From positions 744,001 through 808,000 of the forward strand of contig NZ_SJSL01000002.1 of assembly GCF_004331695.1 (NCBI RefSeq): a stretch of DNA of 64,000 nucleotides. The letters are read 5' to 3'. The translations under genes and the position numbers were made by a program. Source of the DNA: Pedobacter psychroterrae. Its GTDB lineage: Bacteria > Bacteroidota > Bacteroidia > Sphingobacteriales > Sphingobacteriaceae. Position 1 is the first letter of the stretch. Each line of letters opens with the position of its first letter. Below are positions 36,220-44,155 of the stretch, piece by piece. The notes beneath the pieces were generated by a model, which was given only the letters and a program-made list of their open reading frames with translations, had not been told where the DNA came from and searched no databases.

Positions 36220-37155
36220 ATGGAAAAACCGGTTAGCATAAATTTGCGGGGAACAACAATTTCTGAATTAACAGATTTCCGGTTTGACACGGTGGCAAAT
36301 GAGCATCAGTTTTTTCAACTTACATTCAGGCGGGCATTGTTGCAGACCGATTTTGATCTGAGTGCACCCGAAAGTTTCTATAATACGCCCGTTCGGCTTA
36401 ATTTTCTTACGCCATCAGGCAAGGTCCGCCAAGTTACCGGCAACATCATTACCCTGAAAGGCATAGATAGAACACGTCATTTGCCTGAGGTAACTATCGC
36501 AGGAACTTTTTACAGTCCTGTGGGTAAATTCCCGAAACTTGACCGCTTTATATGGGGTGCTATTGTATTACCATTACTGCTGATGGGATCGGTTTTTCTG
36601 TATGCACATCTTCTTAAAGACAAACTTGTAGAAAGAACAGGTACTGTAGCATCGTATTCCAGGAATTCTTCGTACAAGGGTACCAGAAGGCACGCCTTTA
36701 AGGTTGCTCCTTTTCAGGCGAGCTTCAAACGGAGTTATTACCGGCCGATTGTCAATCGCCCTTCTGAGTATATCGATGCTTTGTTTACCTCATCCTATGA
36801 TGGCTATCATGCTGATAGTACCGGGCAGCCGGTGCAGTTTTTTGTTCTGGATGGGGATGTTGACAAACTATCTGCAAAGGGTGAGACAGTTCCTTTTTTC
36901 GGTCTTCGGCATGCCGGTAAGCCCTATTCTAGCTTAGACCAGTCTCTTGATATCCTGTATTATGCTAAAGATCTGGTATGGTGGTATTTCTTGTGGGTGA
37001 TCTATGCTTTTGCGGAAATTGCTTTACTTGGATTTGTATTTTATTACTACAGGATGTTTGCTTTTAAAGACGACCCCCGTAAAAGGATAGTTTCTTGGAG
37101 TTTCGCTGTTTTGATTGCAATACTTAACATTCCGGTTATTTTGATGTTCATTTAA
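36220..37155 (+). CDS. Membrane protein with VgrG-like N-terminal domain, 311 aa
   Basis: The first 100 residues resemble the N-terminal beta-barrel of VgrG/Phage_GPD proteins. They open VSINLRGTTISELTDFRFD, have an H-x-F-x-L-T-F-R strand pair, a V-T-G-N-I-I-T-L-K-G central strand and end EVTIAGTFYSP. A membrane helix (about 107-129) is followed by an extracytoplasmic domain of about 115 residues beginning RTGTVASY, which recalls DUF3592. Two more membrane helices end the protein (about 250-275 and 292-311). No other secretion genes are nearby. The VgrG resemblance is by eye and could be a generic OB/beta-barrel likeness. The gene itself is secure. Confidence 0.7.
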   Translation: MEKPVSINLRGTTISELTDFRFDTVANEHQFFQLTFRRALLQTDFDLSAPESFYNTPVRLNFLTPSGKVRQVTGNIITLKGIDRTRHLPEVTIAGTFYSPVGKFPKLDRFIWGAIVLPLLLMGSVFLYAHLLKDKLVERTGTVASYSRNSSYKGTRRHAFKVAPFQASFKRSYYRPIVNRPSEYIDALFTSSYDGYHADSTGQPVQFFVLDGDVDKLSAKGETVPFFGLRHAGKPYSSLDQSLDILYYAKDLVWWYFLWVIYAFAEIALLGFVFYYYRMFAFKDDPRKRIVSWSFAVLIAILNIPVILMFI

Positions 37156-37187
37156 AGGTTATTGATGATGTGGTAACAATTTCTTTG

Positions 37188-37727
37188 TCAACGCAACGGC
37201 CATTTTCCATAGTAGGCCAATATTTTATAGCGTCCCTTTATCTTACCAAACACGAATCCAAAATAGCTTTCAGATGCTCCACTTTCTCCGGCATACTGTG
37301 CGTATAGTTCATACAGCCTGGTATTTGGATCGGTGTGTTCTCGTAAGACCGTATAATAACTGTCTTTATGTTCTGTTACTTCGCTGACTGCTTCCAGGCC
37401 GAGTTTCGGCAGTATCCGGCACACATCTTTGTGGAAGATGTCGTTTTTATAGTTGTCAAATTCCTTTTTGTCAATTGGATCGACCGGAAGTTCCTTTCCA
37501 TTCGCCTGGTCTTCTTTTGCGGTAAAGAATGGGTAATGAAAATACACTCCGGCTTTTACAAAATTTTTAGCCCGTATCGCAGACTGGAGATCTTTCATCG
37601 CAAGACTGAATGCTGCCCGATCCGTGTTATTTTGAGCATCGGCATTTTGGTTCGGGTATGCTGCTGAAAATAAAAGAAAAAGTGAGCACATGAAATTCAT
37701 TATGTGTTTGCTGCCTGTGCTGATCAT
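37188..37727 (-). CDS. Small secreted protein, unknown function
   Basis: A signal peptide lies near the N-terminus. Met10 (37700) or Met13 gives the more compact signal (MNFMCSLFLLFSAAYPNQ). The mature part of about 150 residues has an alpha-helix followed by a curved sheet (DLQSAIRAKNFVKAGVYFHYPF ... YYTVLREHTD ... ESYFGFVFGKIKGRYKIL). This arrangement recalls NTF2-like/DUF-type periplasmic folds. It ends 33 bases from the convergent 36220-37155 gene and lies 44 bases downstream of the membrane gene at 37772, on the same strand. The function is not recognisable. It fits the pattern of immunity-like envelope proteins in this stretch. Confidence 0.7.
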   Translation of the reverse strand: MISTGSKHIMNFMCSLFLLFSAAYPNQNADAQNNTDRAAFSLAMKDLQSAIRAKNFVKAGVYFHYPFFTAKEDQANGKELPVDPIDKKEFDNYKNDIFHKDVCRILPKLGLEAVSEVTEHKDSYYTVLREHTDPNTRLYELYAQYAGESGASESYFGFVFGKIKGRYKILAYYGKWPLR

Positions 37728-37771
37728 TTTGAAAGCTTTAAGGGTTAACTGAAATCTTTGGAGATATGTTT

Positions 37772-38569
37772 TTAGTTCCTGGTCATAAAGAATTTGAAGT
37801 AGATGAGTAGGGCTGCATACAAAACGACCGCGATCGCCATTAAAATCCCCATTGTCAAACCCATGATTTTCCAGAATCCGATCGGGCGGGGTTTCTCACC
37901 TGGTTTGTCTGGAAAAAATTTGAACTTGATGGCTACACCGGCGATCATGCAGAGGATGATTACCCCTAACCAGCGATGACGGTAAGCCCAGTCTTCCAGG
38001 TGCAGCCATCGGGCGCTGGCTTTTTCCTGTGAGGCGATGCCGGTGGAGGTCACGTAGTGGTTGCCTAAAAAGGAAGCCCCTGCATTGATTTGGAGTTTAG
38101 ATTTGTCCTGAAGATAGAAGTAACTATAAGGCCGGGCTTCCAGGGCGATTTTGCTGCCATTGAATTCCAGCGTTACTTTGGTATGGTCAAAGCCCAGCTT
38201 GCGGCGGATGACTTTCTCGATGCTGATCACTTTGGCTTCAGTAGTGACAGGAGTTTTGATCAGTGCGCTGACAAGGATGTCTCCGTTAAGGAGGATGTAG
38301 TGTCCGGCGAACATGCTGCCGATAGAGAACATGACCCAGTATCCAATGGAGTGGTACCATTTGCCGCCTGCTGAGTAGGCCAGCCGAAGGGCCGCGTACC
38401 CGCTTGGAGGAAGGAATATGATCATCAGCCAGATCCATGCCCAGCCTGGAGTCTGGTCGGTAGACATTTCCAGGAACAACCTGGACAAAATGTAGATGAA
38501 CAGCCATAAGCTGAGAAAACTGAAGAGTATGGGGTATTCCAGTTTTCGGAGACGGTCTTTAGCGGTCAT
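37772..38569 (-). CDS. Membrane protein with extracytoplasmic DUF3592-like domain
   Basis: 265 residues with about five membrane helices: about 13-35, 42-65, 72-95, 198-218 and 231-257. A loop of about 100 residues in the middle (VTTEAKVISIEKVIRRKL ... YFYLQDKSKLQINAGASFLG) is beta-rich, like DUF3592. This loop is loosely like that of the protein at 36220. The gene is followed on the same strand by a small secreted protein and the two probably form a unit. The function is unknown. Confidence 0.65.
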   Translation of the reverse strand: MTAKDRLRKLEYPILFSFLSLWLFIYILSRLFLEMSTDQTPGWAWIWLMIIFLPPSGYAALRLAYSAGGKWYHSIGYWVMFSIGSMFAGHYILLNGDILVSALIKTPVTTEAKVISIEKVIRRKLGFDHTKVTLEFNGSKIALEARPYSYFYLQDKSKLQINAGASFLGNHYVTSTGIASQEKASARWLHLEDWAYRHRWLGVIILCMIAGVAIKFKFFPDKPGEKPRPIGFWKIMGLTMGILMAIAVVLYAALLIYFKFFMTRN

Positions 38570-38671
38570 TCAGGTTGTGTGCTTTGATTGATTGGATTGT
38601 AAACTGAGTAATAATAACGATCCGAAGGTCAAATTGTTCGGCAATTTAGTTTATCACAATTAACCTTCTGT

Positions 38672-38679
38672 TATCTTTG
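38672..38679 (+). promoter_or_regulatory. Bacteroidota -7 box (TAtcTTTG)
   Basis: TATCTTTG is a full match to TAnnTTTG but lies only 6 bases before the ATG at 38686. If used, the transcript would be leaderless or nearly so. No clear -33 element is visible. Confidence 0.35.
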
Positions 38680-38685
38680 CCTTCG

Positions 38686-39303
38686 ATGAAAAAACAGGAG
38701 CTTCTGGATACATTTGGAAACATTGATATTTATTTGTTCGATCAGATATTGAAAGGTACTTATGATGAATGTAATATGATTCTGGATGCCGGTTGCGGAA
38801 CGGGCAGAAACCTGCTGTACCTGTTGAACAGCGGCGCCCGGGTTTTTGGCGTTGATCAAAACCCGGAAGCTATTGCCCAGTTGAGAAATCTTGCCAGTGC
38901 ATTTCCCCTGGTTGATGCGCAAGAAAATTTTCAGGTAGCTTCTGTCGAAGAGCTGCCTTTTGTGAAGGAAACTTTTGATCTGGTCATCAGCAGCGCAGTA
39001 TTGCATTTTGCAGAAAACCTGGCTCATTTTGAAGAAATGCTGAATTCCATGTGGGAGGTGCTCAAGCCCGGAGGCTATTTTTTTTGCCGCCTGGCTTCAG
39101 AAATCGGGATCGAATCCTTGGTCCGTTTTATTGGAAACGGGAGGTATCTGCTACCTGATGGTTCGGAGCGCTTCCTTTTCAATCAGGAAATGCTGCTCCG
39201 ATTTACTAAAAAACTGGGCGGAGAACTTCATGAACCCATTAAGACTACCAATGTTCAGAACCTGAGAAGTATGACCACCTGGTGCGTGCGCAAAGCGAGG
39301 TAA
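38686..39303 (+). CDS. Class I SAM-dependent methyltransferase
   Basis: 205 residues from the ATG at 38686 (MKKQELLDTFGNIDIYLFDQ), preferred to an in-frame TTG three codons earlier. Motif I is ILDAGCGTGRN (about 32-42), the acidic residue of strand 2 is in VFGVDQNPEA, and the post-motif strands are FDLVISSAVLHF and LKPGGYFFCR. It is of the UbiE/Methyltransf_11 group. The substrate is unknown. It is probably cytoplasmic and stands alone between oppositely oriented envelope genes. Confidence 0.9.
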   Translation: MKKQELLDTFGNIDIYLFDQILKGTYDECNMILDAGCGTGRNLLYLLNSGARVFGVDQNPEAIAQLRNLASAFPLVDAQENFQVASVEELPFVKETFDLVISSAVLHFAENLAHFEEMLNSMWEVLKPGGYFFCRLASEIGIESLVRFIGNGRYLLPDGSERFLFNQEMLLRFTKKLGGELHEPIKTTNVQNLRSMTTWCVRKAR

Positions 39304-39464
39304 CCTTGGATTCCAGGTAGGCTGGCTGCAGTGCGAGATATGAGAGTATGTCGGTGATTAGAACGCAAGTTTAAGTTGTAGTGGGACCTTTGTTAAATTT
39401 CCTTTGTTATCTATTGTAGCAGCCAAACTCGGCCAAATGTTAGGGGAGAATATTGATAGATTAT

Positions 39465-39929
39465 TTAATGTTGTACTTCTTTGATCAATTTTCCATTGTT
39501 ATCAAAATACTGCCATTTCCCCAATTTTTTCTCTTCGGACTGGTATAGATCGTAGTTGTTGTATTTCTCAATCGATTTTACCTTCCCATTGGGATAGTAT
39601 TCCTTTTTAAGGATAAAGGCTTTGCCTGGAAGGTGATTATGATAATAGATTGAATGGTGAAGTGTTCCATTTGGGTTGTAGTAGTACCAAGTGCCAAGGT
39701 AATAGTCGGTTGATATTTCCTTGTTTGCGTAATGGCCGTGATAGCCTTTTAGCCTGACTTTTCCATTAGGGTGATATTCGACAACCAATCGCTTCCTTGC
39801 GGTGTCTGTTTGGTAATCGATAATGACATCAACCTTTGAAATTGCTGAGGCGTTGGACACATTTACGAATGTCATGGAAAGGCCAACAAGAAAGTTCAGT
39901 ATCGTTAATTTCAGCCAGTTGTTTTCCAT
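39465..39929 (-). CDS. Secreted MORN/YwqK-type repeat protein
   Basis: The Met at 39929 is favoured over 40004 because it begins a signal peptide (LTILNFLVGLSMTFVNVSNASA) and leaves room for the divergent gene's promoter. Four Y-x-x-N-G-x-(L/V/T) units follow (YHPNGKVRLKG, YYNPNGTLHHS, YYPNGKVKSIE, YFDNNGKLIKE). These are the MORN_2 repeats of proteins annotated as YwqK-family antitoxins. Such proteins are often scattered beside polymorphic-toxin loci in Bacteroidota, but the immunity role of the family is largely inferred. Confidence 0.75.
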   Translation of the reverse strand: MENNWLKLTILNFLVGLSMTFVNVSNASAISKVDVIIDYQTDTARKRLVVEYHPNGKVRLKGYHGHYANKEISTDYYLGTWYYYNPNGTLHHSIYYHNHLPGKAFILKKEYYPNGKVKSIEKYNNYDLYQSEEKKLGKWQYFDNNGKLIKEVQH

Positions 39930-40014
39930 ACCATAATAACGCACTGCCCTGCTTTCTATTTTAGCTATAAAACAAAAAACCGGTTTCGTCCGTTTTATTC
40001 TCAATCATTCAAAT

Positions 40015-40533
40015 ATGAAATTAAATAAAGTTCTAAAGGCAATGCTTTTTGCCATGGCAATTTTTTGGCAACTTGGATGCCTGGCACAGAAGAAAATGGA
40101 TTTAGCAAAGGTCAAGTTCAACGAAGATATTAGCACCGTGATCAAAGATATTCCTAAGCTCCATGAAGGAAAATTAAGTGACAGGCAGGATATGGTATCT
40201 TATGGTTTCGACAATGAAGGTAAGTTCCTATTTGCCGGAGTGATTCCGGGACATATCGAATTACTATCCTGGAAAGGTAAATTGGTGGGTATTGCTTTCA
40301 AGATCAAGTCTTTCGCTGACCAGCAAAAAGTAGAAGCATACTTTAAGGACATTTATAAAAACGCATCTTTGCAGACCTCGAAGTTCATGAACGTATATAC
40401 GTTTAAGGACGATGGCGTTGCTGCGGAACTAAGGGTGCTCATTGAAGAAAAGTACAAAGAAGGTGCCAATGGTTATCTTGATATTAAAAGGGCGGACTTC
40501 TCGAAACAGTTTGAGGCGATCATAAAGCGGTAG
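40015..40533 (+). CDS. Small secreted protein, unknown
   Basis: 172 residues with a signal peptide (about 1-25, WQLGCLAQ). The mature domain has an alpha/beta pattern (MDLAKVKFNEDISTVIKDIP, YGFDNEGKFLFAGVIPGHIELLSWKGK, FADQQKVEAYFKDIY), reminiscent of small periplasmic or immunity-type proteins. No catalytic motif is visible. It is divergent from the MORN-repeat gene and 79 bases upstream of a small membrane protein on the same strand. Confidence 0.7.
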   Translation: MKLNKVLKAMLFAMAIFWQLGCLAQKKMDLAKVKFNEDISTVIKDIPKLHEGKLSDRQDMVSYGFDNEGKFLFAGVIPGHIELLSWKGKLVGIAFKIKSFADQQKVEAYFKDIYKNASLQTSKFMNVYTFKDDGVAAELRVLIEEKYKEGANGYLDIKRADFSKQFEAIIKR

Positions 40534-40612
40534 AATTTTTATGCCCTAATTGTTGCGCCTTTAAAATACCTTAATTCGAAATAAAGATTAATTTGGCCAT
40601 CTAATTAACCCA

Positions 40613-40990
40613 ATGAAATACCTGATGATAATGTTGCTAAGTTTCCTGATCGCTTCTGCGGTCAGCATTGCAGGTGTATTTATTTTGCAGTCGACAAGTC
40701 TAATTGGCACGGCAGATACGGATATGAAGAACCTACCCTACGGTATTGCCATAGGCTTCAATCTTTTCCTGGCGTTAGGGACTTTTCCTGTATTTCTGAA
40801 TCTGAAGGCACGGGTTAGCGACAATTTTTTCTTAAGCGCCTTGAGCTTTTTTGCAGTTCCGCTTGTCATAATGTGTTATTTCGCTTTCTCGCTGGAAGAG
40901 GAAGCATGGACTGGGGTGCTGTTCTGTATCCCTTATTTTATTATTTTATCAGTATTGTTTGTGCGTTTTCGCAATCAAAATGATGGTTAA
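40613..40990 (+). CDS. Small integral membrane protein (4 TM)
   Basis: 125 residues with four hydrophobic helices (about 4-26, 42-60, 71-91 and 100-120) and short loops. There is no recognisable domain. Its end lies 26 bases before the start of the lipoprotein gene at 41016, so expression is probably shared. Membrane insertion is all that can be supported. Confidence 0.65.
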   Translation: MKYLMIMLLSFLIASAVSIAGVFILQSTSLIGTADTDMKNLPYGIAIGFNLFLALGTFPVFLNLKARVSDNFFLSALSFFAVPLVIMCYFAFSLEEEAWTGVLFCIPYFIILSVLFVRFRNQNDG

Positions 40991-41015
40991 AAGAGTTGGT
41001 ATAAATAAAAATGCT

Positions 41016-41789
41016 ATGTTACGGGTCAAAAATCTATTTATACTCATGGGCTTTCTCAGTTTTTTATGCAGTTGCGCCAGGCAAAAGCAGGGCCGGCCTC
41101 AGGCGATCGGGCTTGGGCTGTTAACCGTTAATACCCAATATCCTATCCCTTTGTATAAAAATGAGGCGGATGATTTGCCTTTTGATACCCTGAAATTTGA
41201 GATTGGTAAATCAGGTAAGACTTTGTTTCTTTCAGGTATTGAGCTACAGCCCTATTTGATAAGCGAAGGGGATTCAGATGAAGAGGGAGAAGAACATCTA
41301 AAAATGGGTTTGGTTCGGTTTGGACCGGAGTTGAAATTTGCGGTAGTGGATACCGGTGAAAAATTTTTCCGGGTGATCGGCAACCAGGCTAATATGAATG
41401 AATTTGTAATAAAGAAGGCTCCTGGGGCGGTTTATTATTCCGAGGAAAGAATGCTGTATGATAATAGCTGTATCAATTGCCCGGGTTCGAAATATAATCC
41501 GCGATGGTATGTGTTCGAAACCTGGGAACGGTATTTGAAAAGAGTGGAGTTTATTACTAAAGATAGTCTGGTCATTTATGAGGTTCCCGATGGAAAGGTG
41601 CTGTTTGAGCTTAAGGATCAGACCTTTCTTCCATTTGCGGTAACTGATGTTAAAGGGGATTGGATTAAAGTGAAAAAGGGATTTGGCAGGGAATCTAATT
41701 TCGACACTGGAAAGTACTACGATGGATGGATCAAGTGGCGAGAGGGCACCCATCTGCTGATTGATATTACCGAAAGGACTTATGAGTAA
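41016..41789 (+). CDS. Lipoprotein with SH3-like domains
   Basis: The start at 41016 is chosen because it opens a compact lipoprotein signal (MLRVKNLFILMGFLSFLCSC). Two beta-rich segments follow. The second (about 180-255; LVIYEVPDGKVLFEL, GDWIKVKKGF, DGWIKWREG) has the strand pattern of bacterial SH3 domains. A CINCPG pair of cysteines lies between them. No peptidase domain is present, so it is not a cell-wall hydrolase. The 3' end overlaps the next gene by 8 bases (ATGAGTAA), which implies translational coupling. Confidence 0.7.
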   Translation: MLRVKNLFILMGFLSFLCSCARQKQGRPQAIGLGLLTVNTQYPIPLYKNEADDLPFDTLKFEIGKSGKTLFLSGIELQPYLISEGDSDEEGEEHLKMGLVRFGPELKFAVVDTGEKFFRVIGNQANMNEFVIKKAPGAVYYSEERMLYDNSCINCPGSKYNPRWYVFETWERYLKRVEFITKDSLVIYEVPDGKVLFELKDQTFLPFAVTDVKGDWIKVKKGFGRESNFDTGKYYDGWIKWREGTHLLIDITERTYE

Positions 41790-42327
41790 ATTTGCCATAG
41801 AAGTGTATAAACGCAGCACAGAGGCCTTCGGCTTTGCCTTAATCAATTTTGCCTTTTTATTGCTTTCTGGCTGTGTTACGGATGCCAATCATCGGCAGAT
41901 AGATACAGGTGTGACTAAGGTCAATTCCAGCCCGCGCCAGGTTTCATCTGAGCAGGATACACTGAAAAAGCAGAGGTATGTGCCACCTGAAATCAGTGAG
42001 GAGGCTATTCAAAAAGCGGTGATTTACAGGCGTGACAGTATTTTCCATGTGTTCAATAACATTCGGGCAGACTACCGGATTATCGGTTATGCGTTACCAG
42101 ATACCAATTCCAGGAAGATGGTGTTGTTCTCTGTATTTACATCCGATGTAGAAGGCAATCTTTTTCAATGTCCTTATGGGTCATATTATGATTCTGCGCA
42201 ACGAGATGAGCTCGTTATCAAATATACCGGTGAGCGGGGCTCTTTTATTGTAGCTAACATTAGCGGGGAAAATAGGCAACCTGCAACAGTTTATTTCCAG
42301 AAGAAATGGGTGGAGTTCGATGATTAA
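41782..42327 (+). CDS. Lipoprotein, unknown, translationally coupled to the SH3-like lipoprotein
   Basis: The ATG at 41782 lies within the ATGAGTAA overlap with the preceding stop. The frame begins MSKFAIEVYKRSTEAFG and has a lipobox ending LLLSGC. The mature part (about 150 residues) is beta-rich (RADYRIIGYALPDTNSRKM, LFSVFTSDVEGN, ELVIKYTGERGSFIVANIS) without a known motif. It overlaps the stop of the convergent membrane gene at 42324 by 4 bases. Confidence 0.65.
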   Translation: MSKFAIEVYKRSTEAFGFALINFAFLLLSGCVTDANHRQIDTGVTKVNSSPRQVSSEQDTLKKQRYVPPEISEEAIQKAVIYRRDSIFHVFNNIRADYRIIGYALPDTNSRKMVLFSVFTSDVEGNLFQCPYGSYYDSAQRDELVIKYTGERGSFIVANISGENRQPATVYFQKKWVEFDD

Positions 42328-42620
42328 AACATTCTCGGAGTAATGAACCATGCTGCGATCAGGGCGACCAAACCTGTGATGAGCAATCTTAGGTGCAGCT
42401 TCTTGTCTGCCGCAGTCTTGCTGATTGAATAACTGATCAGCATCCAGATCAGCCATATAATGATGAGTGCAAAAAGAAGTGAGCCGTAAACCAGGCCTGA
42501 TAAATCATATCCGCCACCGCCAACTCCGCCACTCGTGCCGCCGTCATGTAGAATTAGGCTAAGGATGACGAATGGAACGATCAAGAAAGAGAGTTTTAAA
42601 ATGAATTTAGTGCTGTTCAT
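42324..42620 (-). CDS. Small membrane protein (3 hydrophobic segments)
   Basis: 98 residues with hydrophobic stretches at about 7-24, 41-65 and 77-93. A glycine-rich loop GGTSGGVGGGGYD lies between the first two. There is no recognisable family. It lies 31 bases downstream of the lipoprotein gene at 42652 on the same strand, probably one transcript. Confidence 0.55.
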   Translation of the reverse strand: MNSTKFILKLSFLIVPFVILSLILHDGGTSGGVGGGGYDLSGLVYGSLLFALIIIWLIWMLISYSISKTAADKKLHLRLLITGLVALIAAWFITPRMF

Positions 42621-42651
42621 CGTTTTAGGCTTGATTTAAATGTTGATTGGG

Positions 42652-43290
42652 TTAATGATTCAGGTTTCTCCATTGCTCCAGGCTGAGTTCTGTATTTTCT
42701 GCCGCGACCAAAACTGTTATTTTGTATATGGGATAGGTGTATACACGGAACATACATAAACGGGAAAAATTATCTTCTCCATGTGTTCCGGTTTCAACAA
42801 GGTAGTAATTTTTTCCGTCGGCAGGTCTTTCAGCAATGACCACCTGGTCTGCTCCGCTCTGTACTTCCGGTAGATCCCTGATATCCTGTAAAATTTTTTC
42901 TTCTGTAATGGGTGCTACGAAGGGTTTTCCTTTGATGGGTCTAAAATGTGACATGCGGTTTGCTGCAAATTTACTGTCGTTATCACCTGCTTGAACGAGC
43001 GTATCTTTGAACCATTTGACTTCAAACAGTCTGTTTTTGAATTTTTCATTGATCATGCTGTCAGTGACCAGGGTGACGGTATCTTTTGAGGAGTTGAGGA
43101 ATATGCAGGACCAGTAATCAAAGTTGCCTTCAAAGTGGATGAATTGCAAGGTGTCGGTATGGATTTGAGGCTTAGGGTTCGGGCTGACGGGAATGGCCTG
43201 GCTACCCGTTGGAGTTTGCTGCTTAGCTTTATCGCCATTACATGCAGCAAGGAGTAGGGCAGAGGCTATGAATAGGTTGAATCTGGTCAT
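42652..43290 (-). CDS. Lipoprotein, unknown, coupled to the upstream secreted protein
   Basis: The ATG at 43290 forms an ATGA overlap with the stop of the gene at 43287-43700, which decides the start. It begins MTRFNLFIASALLLAAC, a clear lipobox. The mature domain of about 190 residues is alpha/beta (IHFEGNFDYWSCIFLNSSKD, FRPIKGKPFVAPITEEKILQDI, ADQVVIAERPADGKNYYLVET) with no catalytic pattern. It resembles periplasmic immunity-type lipoproteins in general composition only. Confidence 0.7.
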   Translation of the reverse strand: MTRFNLFIASALLLAACNGDKAKQQTPTGSQAIPVSPNPKPQIHTDTLQFIHFEGNFDYWSCIFLNSSKDTVTLVTDSMINEKFKNRLFEVKWFKDTLVQAGDNDSKFAANRMSHFRPIKGKPFVAPITEEKILQDIRDLPEVQSGADQVVIAERPADGKNYYLVETGTHGEDNFSRLCMFRVYTYPIYKITVLVAAENTELSLEQWRNLNH

Positions 43291-43700
43291 TGGCTTTTGG
43301 AAATTACTCTGGTAAACACTCGTTTGTCCCATTCTAGTGTTTTTCCTGAATCAATTGACTTGGTCAGGTAGATGAGTGTATTGTTTTTGTATAGGATTTC
43401 ACTGTAAGGTGCGCGGTGCTGGGTGTCTTCCGGCATGATGAGCTTCCCGTTTTTGATAGAGCCTTGATAGATATCTCCGCTTTCTCGTTTTTGAAATTTG
43501 CTTGTCCAGTCTGTAATCGTTGCATAACCATACTGAAAGGATATTTCCAGCTGCCTGGTTGTTTGCTTGTCGGTCCACAGGCCAGAGTACAGTTTTTCTA
43601 CCTGCTTTTGTGTTTGCTTTTGATTGGACTGTGCCTGGCTGGTCCCTGTTGTGGTCAAGACAACAATAATCCAGATCAGAGATTTAATTCGGTTGATCAT
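43287..43700 (-). CDS. Small secreted beta-rich protein, unknown
   Basis: 137 residues with signal peptide MINRIKSLIWIIVVLTTTGTSQAQ. The mature part looks like an eight-stranded lipocalin- or calycin-like barrel (YSGLWTDKQTTRQLEISFQYG, GDIYQGSIKNGKLIMPED, LIYLTKS). It is the first gene of a leftward three-gene unit (with 42652 and 42324), joined to the next gene by ATGA. Confidence 0.65.
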   Translation of the reverse strand: MINRIKSLIWIIVVLTTTGTSQAQSNQKQTQKQVEKLYSGLWTDKQTTRQLEISFQYGYATITDWTSKFQKRESGDIYQGSIKNGKLIMPEDTQHRAPYSEILYKNNTLIYLTKSIDSGKTLEWDKRVFTRVISKSQ

Positions 43701-43705
43701 TTTGC

Positions 43706-44131
43706 ATGGGTAAAGAACCTGATGTTCCTGTCGATTCTATAACAATGAGCATGGTCACAAAGTTTTTTGGTGTGTCTTGCAGTTCGGTGCTGTTCTTTAG
43801 TTCTTCAGCTTTTTTTGGGTACTATTTGATCCGGAATATGATTGGTTCGGCAGTTTTCTCTAGATTTGTTGTAAATGAAGCTGCTTTGTCAACAGATGAT
43901 ACAACGTTAAAAACAGTACAGGCTTTTCTTGGAGCTATGGGAGCGCGAAATCTCGATGCGATTGTGGCACTGTTTGCGGAGCAGGTGGATTGGTATATTC
44001 CTGGTAACGATAAACTTGCCCCTTGGCTGGGAAAGCGTACGGGTAAAAAAGCTGTGCGCGATTTTTTTGCTTTGCTCGCAATGACAGCTAACGCTAGGGC
44101 AAACGCGGAAGTAAAGTACCTGTTCTGGTAG
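43706..44131 (+). pseudogene. SnoaL/NTF2-like protein, truncated at the 3' end
   Basis: The middle part is a good SnoaL-like start (TTLKTVQAFLGAMGARNLDAIVALFAEQVDWYIPGNDKLAPWLGKRTGKKAVRDFF). The C-terminal sheet, about 60 residues, is missing and is replaced by a short unrelated tail to TAG at 44129-44131. The N-terminal 50 residues are hydrophobic and unlike the family, so the true start may be internal (near MIGSAVFSRF). Its broken 3' end faces the broken 3' end of the PAS/kinase gene 24 bases away. Confidence 0.65.
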
Positions 44132-44155
44132 TTCACCAGTGAATTTTAGTTAGAT

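Noticed and set aside
41298..41888. 196-residue open frame on the minus strand
   Set aside because: It is antisense to two coupled lipoprotein genes with clear signal sequences; no domain or start context supports it.
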